Shown piece by piece: positions 18,394 through 26,783 of a DNA stretch of 64,000 nt. This DNA is from Stutzerimonas stutzeri (GTDB lineage Bacteria > Pseudomonadota > Gammaproteobacteria > Pseudomonadales > Pseudomonadaceae): NCBI RefSeq assembly GCF_024448715.1, contig NZ_JAMOHZ010000007.1, positions 186,001 to 250,000 of the forward strand, read 5' to 3'. Each line of letters opens with the position of its first letter. The first letter of the stretch is position 1. Below the pieces are notes generated by a model, which was given only the letters and a program-made list of their open reading frames with translations, made no database searches and was not told the origin of the DNA. The position numbers and the translations under genes were made by a program.

Positions 18394-19654
18394 CAAACCG
18401 ACGGTGCTGACACTGATTGCAGCCTCGCTGCTGGTCAGCGAGACCTTTGCCGGAGCGCTGCGCTACTACTTGGACATAGCCGGTGTCTCCGCCCTGCTCT
18501 ACCTGCCGAAACTCGCCTGCGTGGCGGCGGTGGCACTGGAATTGCCACGTGCTCGAATCAAAGCAGGCGTCTGGCTGGTGCTCTTCGCATTGGTGGTTTC
18601 GGCCCTGCTGGCGCTGCTTCACGGGGCCTCGCCGAGCAACGTCGGCTTCAGCGTATTCATCTACATTCCGTTGTTGTTCGGGATGGTTTGCGGCAGTTAT
18701 GTGGAACGCAGGATTGGGCTGCTCGGATGGGTCATCGGGCTATGCCTGGTCGCCTCGCTGATCGGCATCGCACTCGACATGTACACCAGCGTGCCATGGA
18801 AGGGCTACAGCTACATGATGGGTGATGTCGAATTGAGCGGGAACAGATCCTGGGCCTTCGGCAGCATTGATCGTCTCGCCGGATTCGCCCGGATGTCGAC
18901 CAACCTGGCCGTCATGATCGCGCTGTACAGCCTGTTTCTCGCGGCATTTCTGCAATCGCGGCTGCTACGAATGATGCTCTACCCGCTGGCCTTCGGCGCG
19001 ATCTTCCTCACCACCAATAAATCCACCGCGGCGGCCTACCTGCTAACGCTGATGATGCTGTTTCTCGCTGGCTATCGCATGCCCAGCGCCACGGCATTCT
19101 TCATCGCAGTGATGGTGGGGCTAGCACTGCCGGTCATCAGCTTGTTGTTGAACATCCCGCAGAGCGAAGCCTACAGCGAGAGCCTCTTGTCATCGTTCAA
19201 CGATCGATTGATCAACAGCTGGCCCAATTTCATCGATGTAATCGTCAACGAGGGCTGGGGATGGTGGGGCGCAGGCGTCGGCGCGGTAGGCAGTGCTGCC
19301 GCCGCCTTTCCGCTGGCCTGGCTGGAGCTGCTGAGCGTCGCCGACAACACGGCGCTCTATCTCTGGGGAATGCTCGGGATGTTTGGCGTGCTGCTGTATC
19401 TGCTGCTGTTCCCGTTGCTGCTGCGCCTGCACGACCGCGGCTCGCGCATTCGCGATGCATTGCTGAGCATCGTCTTCTGCATTTGTCTGATCGGCTGGGC
19501 CACCGATGTGCTGGAGGTAGTCACCGCCACCCTATTCATCGGCATGGCCATCGCCCATGCCCTGGCCCCACGGGACGCCTTACAAGGCACGCGCTATAGC
19601 CAGATCGAAACAGGACCAACCCACTCTGCCTTGAACAACCTTCGCCCTCAGTAA
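18335..19654 (+). CDS. O-antigen polymerase/ligase-like membrane protein, Wzy candidate
   Basis: A 439-residue polytopic membrane protein with about 11-12 hydrophobic helices and a larger periplasmic loop between about residues 255 and 320. The late segment SLLSSFNDRLINSWPNFI resembles the R-x-x-x-W region of Wzy/WaaL proteins. In this context it is the best candidate for the repeat-unit polymerase. Its start overlaps the upstream glycosyltransferase by 59 bases; GGAGA precedes ATGATG, and either ATG may be used. Confidence 0.8.
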   Translation: MMIPSLLITPQPRSSPLAIDKPTVLTLIAASLLVSETFAGALRYYLDIAGVSALLYLPKLACVAAVALELPRARIKAGVWLVLFALVVSALLALLHGASPSNVGFSVFIYIPLLFGMVCGSYVERRIGLLGWVIGLCLVASLIGIALDMYTSVPWKGYSYMMGDVELSGNRSWAFGSIDRLAGFARMSTNLAVMIALYSLFLAAFLQSRLLRMMLYPLAFGAIFLTTNKSTAAAYLLTLMMLFLAGYRMPSATAFFIAVMVGLALPVISLLLNIPQSEAYSESLLSSFNDRLINSWPNFIDVIVNEGWGWWGAGVGAVGSAAAAFPLAWLELLSVADNTALYLWGMLGMFGVLLYLLLFPLLLRLHDRGSRIRDALLSIVFCICLIGWATDVLEVVTATLFIGMAIAHALAPRDALQGTRYSQIETGPTHSALNNLRPQ

Positions 19655-19667
19655 CGGACGAGCTGCC

Positions 19668-21002
19668 ATGAGCACCCGCCTTCATTTTCGCCATCTGACG
19701 CTGATCGCCGTCATGTCCGGCCTAGCACTGCATGCGCCGGCACAGCAGCAGGAAGATCCTTTCATCGTCGGTGTCTGCTCGCACGATCTGCATCTGCGCG
19801 ATAGCCGCAGCCAGGGCAACCAGCTAATGCGTGATGCGGGTATCGAGTCGGTACGAACCGACGCGCATTGGGCGTTCCTCGAACGCAACCGCAACCAACT
19901 CAAGGTAGAGCCGCACTGGCACCCCTATCTGGCCGGGACTGAAGCGCAGGGACTGGATAGCCTGTTCATTCTCGGTTATGGCAACAGCTTTCACGGCGCT
20001 GGCGAAAAGCCGCGCAGCGAACCGGTACGCGCGGCATTCAATCGCTATGTTGCCTTCGTTGCACAGCAGTTTCGCGGTCGAATCAAACACTACGAAGTCT
20101 GGAACGAGTGGGACGTCGAAAACCCGACCGACCCGCAGTTCACCGACGATTACGCGCGCCTGATCACCGACGCGGCGGGGATCATTCGCCAGCATGATCC
20201 GGCCGCCAAGGTTTTAGCAGGCGCGGTGACCACTAAAGGAATCGAGTCCGGCTTTGCCCTGCGACTGGTCGAGGCCGGGGTGATGCAATCGATCGACGGA
20301 CTCTCGCTGCATCCATACGTGCATTGCCGCGGCCGTGGAAAGAACACACCCGAAGCCTGGATCGAATGGCTCGCCGAGGTGGATATGGAGCTGTCCCGCG
20401 CCGCCGGACAGCCAGTGCCGCTGTATCTCACGGAAATGTCCTGGCCTGCTTACCAAGGCTCCTGCGGCATCGATGAAAGCCTGCAAGCGGCCTATCTGGC
20501 GCGCAGTTTCTTTCTCGTCAGGACACTGCCCAACGTGCGCGGTTACTGGTGGTACGACTTCAGAAACGACGGCACCGACAGGCGCGAGCGAGAGCACAAC
20601 TTCGGCCTGCTGCGCCAGGACTACACCCTGAAGCCAGCGTATCGAGTGCTCAACGCGATCAGCCCGATCGTCCACAACTACCAGTTTCTTGAGGATGCCA
20701 GCGAATCCGGGAAAGACACCGTTCTGTTGCGTTTCGGCAACGCCGAAGAACAGCTCCTGATCGCTTGGAGCACCGACAAGGCGCGCTCGGTCAGCATCGA
20801 ATCCATAGGCAAAACAACCGGCAAGCTGGAGCTGATCGACACCGCGCGCCCTGACCAGGGACGTATCGCAGATGGTGTGGCATGGGAGTGTCCGACGACC
20901 GCGGAAAGCTGTACCGCCAGCATCGAGCTCGACGGGTTCCCGAAGATTATCAGCCTCGGCAGGCCAGCTCGTTCCAACCCACTAACGGATCGCAGTTTAT
21001 GA
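19668..21002 (+). CDS. secreted glycoside hydrolase, PslG/GH39-like
   Basis: A 444-residue exported protein. A signal peptide (to about LHAPAQQ, residue 26) precedes a TIM-barrel hydrolase. YEVWNEWD near residue 145 carries the likely acid/base Glu and LYLTEMSW near residue 255 the likely nucleophile Glu, the spacing of clan A retaining glycosidases such as PslG. PslG is a periplasmic glycosidase encoded within the psl exopolysaccharide operon; here too the enzyme probably trims or releases the polymer. A small beta domain follows. Start 14 bases after the polymerase stop. Confidence 0.82.
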   Translation: MSTRLHFRHLTLIAVMSGLALHAPAQQQEDPFIVGVCSHDLHLRDSRSQGNQLMRDAGIESVRTDAHWAFLERNRNQLKVEPHWHPYLAGTEAQGLDSLFILGYGNSFHGAGEKPRSEPVRAAFNRYVAFVAQQFRGRIKHYEVWNEWDVENPTDPQFTDDYARLITDAAGIIRQHDPAAKVLAGAVTTKGIESGFALRLVEAGVMQSIDGLSLHPYVHCRGRGKNTPEAWIEWLAEVDMELSRAAGQPVPLYLTEMSWPAYQGSCGIDESLQAAYLARSFFLVRTLPNVRGYWWYDFRNDGTDRREREHNFGLLRQDYTLKPAYRVLNAISPIVHNYQFLEDASESGKDTVLLRFGNAEEQLLIAWSTDKARSVSIESIGKTTGKLELIDTARPDQGRIADGVAWECPTTAESCTASIELDGFPKIISLGRPARSNPLTDRSL

Positions 21003-21029
21003 ACAGGTTTTTGCAGGGAGAATTTCCAG

Positions 21030-22148
21030 ATGATTGTGATCAATGCTCGCTTTCTTACTCAGGAAATACGCGGCGTGCAGCGTTTCGCGGAGCAGATCTG
21101 TTTGCAACTCAAAGGGCTGCGCGACGATTTGGTATTCGTCGCCCCGCACGACATACACCTGCACGACAGTGCCGAGCAGTTACAGGTGCAGCGGATAGGC
21201 CGGCAGAGAGGGCATCTCTGGGAACAGCTGGACCTCCCGTTGTGGCTGGCTAGAAACGGCAGCCCGCCGCTGGTCTCGCTGTGCAATACCGCACCGCTTG
21301 CGTACAGCAACCAAATCGCGACCCATCACGACATTACCTACGTCAGACATCCGGAGAGCTACTCGAAAGCCTTCCGAGCCACCTATCGCCGCCTGACGCC
21401 CGTATTGCTCAAGCGAATCAAGGCCTTGATTACCGTGAGTGAATTTTCCCGAAAAGAAATAGCTCGCTTCTACGGCTACCCGGCGCACCAGATCTGTGTG
21501 GTGCCCAACGCCGTGGATTCGCGTTTTCAGCCGTTCTGCGCAGAGCAATGCCACGGTAGATCGACGCCCTATCTGCTGGCGGTGTCATCGCCTAGCGCAC
21601 ACAAGAACTTCGCCCGGATGGTGGCGGCCTTTCTTAGGATGGAGGGCCTCGACGAGGTGGAGCTGCGCATCATCGGCGACTCGAACCGGATCTTTTCAGG
21701 CAGCCTTCACGATGTCGGCGGCAGCCGACGCATCCGGATGCTTGGCCGGCTCACCGACGAGGAATTGGTGGAAGCCTATCAGGGCGCGACGGCCTTCGTG
21801 TTTCCTTCGGTCTATGAAGGCTTCGGTATTCCACCGCTCGAGGCGCAGGCATGTGGCTGCCCAGTGATCGCCGCACGTGCAGCCTCGATCCCAGAGGTGC
21901 TAGGCGATAGCGCGCTGTACTTCGATCCGCTGGACGTACGGGATATCGCTGGCTGCATGAAACGAGTTCTGCAGGACGAGTCGCTACGCAATGATCTGCG
22001 TCGCCGTGGCAAGGCAAACGTCGCGCGCTTCTGCTGGATCTCATCAGCCCGGCAGGTTTCTCGCCTGATCGATCAGGCCTTCACCGGGGTGCCGTACATC
22101 GGTGATAGCGACCTTCAGCAGTTGCCGTTCAGTCCGCCAGAAAGCTAG
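21030..22148 (+). CDS. family 4 glycosyltransferase
   Basis: A 372-residue GT-B glycosyltransferase. Seen: MIVINARFLTQEIRGVQRFAE at the N-terminus (acceptor domain), ITVSEFSRKEIARFYG, and the donor signature FVFPSVYEGFGIPPLEAQACGCPVI followed by SIPEVLGDSALYFDP. It is close in style to mannosyltransferases of the WbaZ/GT4 branch, but specificity cannot be fixed. GGGAG precedes the ATG. It begins 27 bases after the hydrolase gene. Confidence 0.9.
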   Translation: MIVINARFLTQEIRGVQRFAEQICLQLKGLRDDLVFVAPHDIHLHDSAEQLQVQRIGRQRGHLWEQLDLPLWLARNGSPPLVSLCNTAPLAYSNQIATHHDITYVRHPESYSKAFRATYRRLTPVLLKRIKALITVSEFSRKEIARFYGYPAHQICVVPNAVDSRFQPFCAEQCHGRSTPYLLAVSSPSAHKNFARMVAAFLRMEGLDEVELRIIGDSNRIFSGSLHDVGGSRRIRMLGRLTDEELVEAYQGATAFVFPSVYEGFGIPPLEAQACGCPVIAARAASIPEVLGDSALYFDPLDVRDIAGCMKRVLQDESLRNDLRRRGKANVARFCWISSARQVSRLIDQAFTGVPYIGDSDLQQLPFSPPES

Positions 22149-22294
22149 CCGCTCGCTCGCCAGATAGCAAACTCACCAGCCGAACTACGCGGAGCGTGAG
22201 CACGCACCGCGATGGCCGCCGCCGTACCCATTTTCAGTCGCCATGTCTGCCGGCTGATTCCGCTGCCACGCCACAATCTATAAAAGGCCTTCGT

Positions 22295-23512
22295 ATGAAA
22301 ATTGCCATTGTTCATGACTGGCTAGTGACCTACGCCGGAGCCGAGCGGGTACTCGCCGGGCTGCTCGAAACTTGGCCGGACGCCGATCTGCATGCAGTGA
22401 TTGATTTCCTCTCCGACGAAGATCGCGCCAGCCTCGGTGGCAAACGTGCCACCACGACCTTCATCCAACAACTGCCCAAGGCGAAGACGCACTACCAGAA
22501 ATACCTGCCGTTGATGCCGCTGGCCATCGAGCAGCTCGACATGTCCGCCTACGACCTGGTGATCTCCAGCAGCCATGCCGTGGCCAAGGGTGTACTCACC
22601 GGGCCCAACCAGCTGCATATCAGCTATGTGCATTCACCGATCCGCTACGCCTGGGATCTGCAGCATCAGTACCTGCACGAGGCCAGCCTGGACCGAGGTT
22701 TCAAGGCCAAGCTGGCGCGCATGCTGTTGCACTACATGCGCATGTGGGACCAGCGCACGGCCAGCGGCGTGGACGAGTTCGTCGCCAACTCGCATTTCAT
22801 CGGCCGGCGCATCAACAAGAGTTATCGGCGCGAGTCGACCGTGATTTATCCGCCGGTCGATACCCGACAGTTCACGTTGCACACGGAAAAGGAAGATTAC
22901 TATCTGACGGCGTCGCGCATGGTGCCTTACAAACGCATCCCGATGATCGTCGAAGCATTTTCCCGAATGCCCGACAAGAAGCTCATCGTCATCGGCGCCG
23001 GGCCCGAGATGGAAAAGGCGAAGGAACTCGCAACGCCGAACGTGACGCTGATGGGCTATCAGAGCTTCGCGGTGCTGTTGCACCACATGCAACGCGCCCG
23101 CGCATTCGTGTTCGCTGCAGAGGAAGATTTCGGCATTGCACCCATCGAAGCTCAGGCCTGTGGGACGCCGGTCATTGCTTATGGAAGGGGTGGCGTCCTG
23201 GAAACCGTACGCGGCCTTGATCACCTCGAACCGACGGGGGTGTTCTACTTCGAGCAGACGCCGGAGTCGCTGATTGCCGCGGTCAGCGAGTTTGAATCGG
23301 CAGCGCATCACATCCGGTCTGAGACATGCCGTGCAAGTGCAGAGCGCTTTTCAACCGAACGATTCAGGCAGGAGATTAAGTCTTTTGTCGATACTAGGGT
23401 TCGCGAAGTTACTTTGCTCCAAGGGCAGGACGCGCTACTGCATCGGCCAATCGTAACGCCGGTGAACATCGCACCGGTTTACCCAGCGGCGGTTCCGATG
23501 AAGCACGCCTGA
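22295..23512 (+). CDS. family 4 glycosyltransferase
   Basis: A 405-residue GT-B enzyme beginning MKIAIVHDWLVTYAGAERVLAGLLE, with ISYVHSPIRYAWD in the acceptor half and AAEEDFGIAPIEAQACGTPVIAYGRGGVLETV in the donor half. Such enzymes occur in Wzx/Wzy exopolysaccharide clusters of pseudomonads. The ATG at 22295 has AAAGG before it and starts the first beta strand; the open frame from 22196 adds a compositionally odd extension. The 146-base gap before it (22149-22294) shows no other gene. Confidence 0.9.
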   Translation: MKIAIVHDWLVTYAGAERVLAGLLETWPDADLHAVIDFLSDEDRASLGGKRATTTFIQQLPKAKTHYQKYLPLMPLAIEQLDMSAYDLVISSSHAVAKGVLTGPNQLHISYVHSPIRYAWDLQHQYLHEASLDRGFKAKLARMLLHYMRMWDQRTASGVDEFVANSHFIGRRINKSYRRESTVIYPPVDTRQFTLHTEKEDYYLTASRMVPYKRIPMIVEAFSRMPDKKLIVIGAGPEMEKAKELATPNVTLMGYQSFAVLLHHMQRARAFVFAAEEDFGIAPIEAQACGTPVIAYGRGGVLETVRGLDHLEPTGVFYFEQTPESLIAAVSEFESAAHHIRSETCRASAERFSTERFRQEIKSFVDTRVREVTLLQGQDALLHRPIVTPVNIAPVYPAAVPMKHA

Positions 23513-23543
23513 TCAGGGCCCCATCAATTGCGAGGTTTCAAGG

Positions 23544-23870
23544 ATGAACACAGCAGCTACAACTCAACGTATCCAAACCACCTGCGCACTGAGCATCGCT
23601 CTGCTGATCAGCGGGACCACGAGCGCTAATCAAGGGTTCGAACAGCCTGGTAGCGAGGTGTATCGCCAGGGTTACGAAAGCTTTGCAGTGGACACCCCCA
23701 GCTGTGACAGCAGCCAGGACCCCCGAATCATCATTTTCGGTGGCGCTCGCCAGACCGCGACGCCCTGCAGCGATGCCAATACGACGATCACACCGCCCGT
23801 GCGCCTGGCGCGACCGCTTTCGGGCCGCCAGTACATTCGATCTGGCGACAGCATCCGTTACTCGTTCTGA
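23544..23870 (+). CDS. small exported protein in EPS cluster, unknown
   Basis: A 108-residue unrecognised protein with an N-terminal signal peptide (hydrophobic CALSIALLISGTTSA, cleavage likely near residue 28). The mature chain of about 80 residues has two Cys (DTPSCDSS and TPCSDAN), possibly disulphide-bonded in the periplasm. CAAGG precedes the ATG. It is co-directional with and 31 bases after the glycosyltransferase, so probably part of the operon; a role in polymer assembly or export is possible but unsupported. Confidence 0.65.
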   Translation: MNTAATTQRIQTTCALSIALLISGTTSANQGFEQPGSEVYRQGYESFAVDTPSCDSSQDPRIIIFGGARQTATPCSDANTTITPPVRLARPLSGRQYIRSGDSIRYSF

Positions 23871-23894
23871 ACCCAGCGACCTTCGGAGGCAACC

Positions 23895-24119
23895 ATGAAC
23901 AATGCAGATAAAAACACGCAGTCGCTGGTATTCGCCGATGGGTATTCCTACACCGAAATATTCCAGGCGCCCGAGACGCCGGGAATGCCGAGCAGCGATC
24001 GGTTGATCAGCGTTTTCCACGCCTTTTTCACCGATGACCACGACACTGACATCCTCGAAGCCAACCCGACCGAAGCGGCGCCCGTCGAAGCGATCGAGCT
24101 GGCCGCCAAGGACGTTTGA
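23895..24119 (+). CDS. small acidic protein in EPS cluster, unknown
   Basis: A 74-residue, strongly acidic soluble protein with no signal peptide or recognisable domain (FADGYSYTEIFQAPETPGM; ends ELAAKDV). TCGGAGGC precedes the ATG at good spacing, which supports translation. It follows the small exported protein by 24 bases. Confidence 0.6.
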   Translation: MNNADKNTQSLVFADGYSYTEIFQAPETPGMPSSDRLISVFHAFFTDDHDTDILEANPTEAAPVEAIELAAKDV

Positions 24120-24181
24120 CTGCCCAGCAACTCCGTAACACGCAGCCCCCCGCCTTTCCTCCTGCAGCCCGGCTAACGTTT

Positions 24182-24203
24182 CGTCAGGGAATTCCCCCTG
24201 ACG
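24182..24203. other. hairpin before the last glycosyltransferase gene
   Basis: CGTCAGGG and CCCTGACG form a perfect 8-bp stem around AATTCC in the 120-base gap between the acidic protein and the glycosyltransferase. No T-run follows, so it is more likely an mRNA processing or stability element than a terminator. Confidence 0.5.
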
Positions 24204-24239
24204 TGGCGACCACGCCCACGATTCACGCCGAGACAATTC

Positions 24240-25238
24240 ATGACTCCCAAAACCACCGTGGTGACCGTGACCTATGGCGACCGGCTGGCCTACTTGCAGC
24301 TGCTGGTCGAGCGCGCACTGGCTTTTACCGAAATCAGCGAGGTGATTGTGGTGAGCAATGCCGCACTCGCGCCGCTGGAGCAACTGCTGGAGCGTTGGCC
24401 GGGACAGGTCAGGCTGATTCAGTTGCAGCACAATACCGGCTCGGCGAATGGTTACGCTGTGGCGATCGAGGCAGCACTGGCAGGCGGGGCCGATTACATC
24501 TGGATGATGGACGACGACAACGCTCCCACTGCAGCAGCGGTGTCGATCTTGCATCGTGAACTTGCGCGCCTCATCGGTCTGCTTGGCCCGGACCGGGTAG
24601 CTGTGCTGGGCTATCGCGCGACGCAGCAGGCGGACATCGCCCAGGGCGTACCGACCCGCTACATCCTCCAGCCGCGCTCCAGCTACTTCGGTTTTCATAT
24701 CGCCCAAATGCCTTACAAACTCTGGCGCCGCCTGCCCTGGACCAAGCGACCCGGTAAGCGACCGGCGAGTATCAGCCTGCCCTTCGCCCCTTACGGCGGC
24801 ATGCTGGCGCACCGCAGCTTGTATCAGCGCATCGGCGTGCCTTTGAAGGAACTGGTGCTGTACGTCGATGACACCGAATACACGCGACGCATAACCGCCG
24901 GCGGCGGTCGGCTGTTCCTGTTTACCGATGCGGTGATCGACGAACTCGAACAATCCTGGAATATCAAGGACCGCACGCGGAACATCTACGAGACCTTCCT
25001 GCTCGGCAATTCGGATTTCCGTGCCTACTACGCTGCGCGCAATCAAGCCTGGTTCGACAAGAACATCTGGGCCGCATCGCCCCGGCTGCATCGCCTCAAC
25101 CGCGCGATATTTCTCACCCTGCTGCGCCTGGTCGCAAGACTGCGCAATACCCGCGAGCGCCTGACGCTCATCGAGCAGGCCATCCATGACGGCGAAAACG
25201 GTGCCTTAGGTATCAGCAAGACTTTCCCGTTGCGTTGA
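24240..25238 (+). CDS. family 2 glycosyltransferase, GlfT2-like
   Basis: A 332-residue GT-A glycosyltransferase with VVTVTYGDRLAYL at the N-terminus, HNTGSANGYAVAIEAAL, the DDDN metal motif in YIWMMDDDNAP, and YVDDTEYTRR later in the acceptor-side region. DDDN-type motifs with this layout are common in galactofuranosyl- and rhamnosyltransferase-like GT2 proteins; specificity is inferred only weakly. Cytoplasmic, part of the EPS cluster. Confidence 0.87.
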   Translation: MTPKTTVVTVTYGDRLAYLQLLVERALAFTEISEVIVVSNAALAPLEQLLERWPGQVRLIQLQHNTGSANGYAVAIEAALAGGADYIWMMDDDNAPTAAAVSILHRELARLIGLLGPDRVAVLGYRATQQADIAQGVPTRYILQPRSSYFGFHIAQMPYKLWRRLPWTKRPGKRPASISLPFAPYGGMLAHRSLYQRIGVPLKELVLYVDDTEYTRRITAGGGRLFLFTDAVIDELEQSWNIKDRTRNIYETFLLGNSDFRAYYAARNQAWFDKNIWAASPRLHRLNRAIFLTLLRLVARLRNTRERLTLIEQAIHDGENGALGISKTFPLR

Positions 25239-25268
25239 CCAACCGTAGCGTTGGCACAGAGGACATTT

Positions 25269-26339
25269 ATGGGCATCACAACGGTCCAGCGAGAAGGAAA
25301 CAACTTCGACTTCTTGCGTTTCTTCGCCGCATCGGCCGTGGTCATCGGGCACTGCTACTGGTTGTTTGGGATTGGCCATGCCGAGCCGGTGCGGCTGTTC
25401 ACCGGATCGATGGATACCGCGGATATTGCCGTGAACCTGTTTTTCGTGATGAGTGGATTTCTGATCGCTGCCTCATGGATCAACAGCCACAGCGCGCTGG
25501 ATTTCGCTGCCAAACGGGCATTGCGGATCTTTCCAGCTCTATGCGTATCGGTACTGCTTACCGTGCTGGTTGTCGGCCCGTTGGCGACCGGATTGTCGCT
25601 GAAGGACTATCTACTTAACAGCCAGACGATGCGATATCTGTTGAACATGGCGTTGGTGACCCAGTTTCATCTGCCGGGGGTATTTGCCGACAATCCGTTT
25701 CCGGACACGGTCAATGGATCGGTCTGGACATTGCCCTATGAAGTGCTGATGTATGCCTCGTTGATGCTGATGGGCTTGCTCAAGCTTTTCGGACGAATCG
25801 CCGTATTGGCGGTGCCCATAGTGCTCATATTGGTCCATTTCCATCTGGCGCCGAGCCTGGGACTGGAAAACGACATCCTGCGCAAATCCACCCGGCTGGG
25901 CATGTTCTTTTTCTTCGGATCGGCGCTGTACCTGTATCGCAAAATCCTGCCCTGGAACTGGAAGGTCGCGCTGGCGTTGCTGGCCTTATCGCTGCTCAGC
26001 GCTAAAACCGAGTTATGGCTGTATTTCCATGTGCTGACGCTGCCCTATCTCACTATCTATCTGGCGCACCTGAAGATTCCGCGGCTCTCTGGGTTCGGTA
26101 AATACGGCGATTTTTCCTACGGCATCTATATCTTCAGCTTTCCGATTCAACAACTGTTGATGCACTGGTTCAGCTCGCAACTATCGCTACCCGCCTTCAT
26201 GGCGATCAGCTTGTCGGCAAGCATCGCCATCGCAGCGCTGTCCTGGCATCTGATCGAGTCGCCGGCGTTGCGCCTGAAGCGTTATCTACCGGGCAGTCAC
26301 GGGCGTGTCAGACGCACAAGCCTCAGCCCTGTTCCCTGA
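25269..26339 (+). CDS. acyltransferase family 3 membrane protein
   Basis: A 356-residue integral membrane O-acyltransferase (OafA/NodX type) with about ten helices. Seen: NNFDFLRFFAASAVVIGHCYW, holding the conserved R-F and the catalytic-type His in the first helix, NLFFVMSGFLIAAS, and a C-terminal LIESPALRLKR. It would O-acetylate or succinylate the polysaccharide. The ATG at 25269 follows GAGGAC. It is the last gene of the cluster; the next gene is convergent 33 bases away. Confidence 0.9.
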   Translation: MGITTVQREGNNFDFLRFFAASAVVIGHCYWLFGIGHAEPVRLFTGSMDTADIAVNLFFVMSGFLIAASWINSHSALDFAAKRALRIFPALCVSVLLTVLVVGPLATGLSLKDYLLNSQTMRYLLNMALVTQFHLPGVFADNPFPDTVNGSVWTLPYEVLMYASLMLMGLLKLFGRIAVLAVPIVLILVHFHLAPSLGLENDILRKSTRLGMFFFFGSALYLYRKILPWNWKVALALLALSLLSAKTELWLYFHVLTLPYLTIYLAHLKIPRLSGFGKYGDFSYGIYIFSFPIQQLLMHWFSSQLSLPAFMAISLSASIAIAALSWHLIESPALRLKRYLPGSHGRVRRTSLSPVP

Positions 26340-26372
26340 CAAGCAGTTCGACACGCCCATGATGGCTGCGCC

Positions 26373-26783
26373 CTATGTGTCGTGAGAGCCCGGCTCGGCA
26401 TCGCCGTCAACAAGACGTCGAATGGTTGCCACCAGCAGATCGAGCCCGGTGCCCTTGGGCAGAAACTGGTCGACGAGGTCGCGCCCAGGAATTTGCTGAG
26501 GCAGCGCGGCGCTCATCATCAGAATGGGAACGTCATCGAAAGCCGAATTTCTGCGGATCGTTCGAACCATTTCGAAGCCGTTGAGCTCCGGCATCATGTA
26601 ATCGGTAATGATCAATGCCGGCTTCTCCTCCTCGAGCTTGGCCAAACCCTGCGCCCCGTTCGCCGCCTCAGCAACCCGATAGCCTTCCTCTTCCAGGATC
26701 ATCACCATCAGCTTGCTAAGCCCGAGCTCATCCTCGACCAGCAGCACAAGCGGTGCCAGTCCGTCCCGGTCTCCTCTAGACAT
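26373..26783 (-). CDS. single-domain response regulator
   Basis: A 136-residue stand-alone REC domain. Seen: the acidic pair in LLVEDE, the phosphorylatable Asp in IITDYMMP, the Ser of MMSAAL and the Lys of FLPKG. No output domain is present, so it acts by protein contact. Its start overlaps the stop of the KaiC-like gene by eight bases, so the two are translated as a pair and probably work together. Confidence 0.93.
   Translation of the reverse strand: MSRGDRDGLAPLVLLVEDELGLSKLMVMILEEEGYRVAEAANGAQGLAKLEEEKPALIITDYMMPELNGFEMVRTIRRNSAFDDVPILMMSAALPQQIPGRDLVDQFLPKGTGLDLLVATIRRLVDGDAEPGSHDT

Noticed and set aside
19281..19292. GCGGTAGGCAG as another ops site
   Set aside because: It lies within the polymerase coding sequence and breaks the core after GGTAG.
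23538..25187. 549-codon minus-strand frame antisense to EPS genes
   Set aside because: A mirror of the GT2 gene and two small genes; rich in Arg, Gln and His with no domain.
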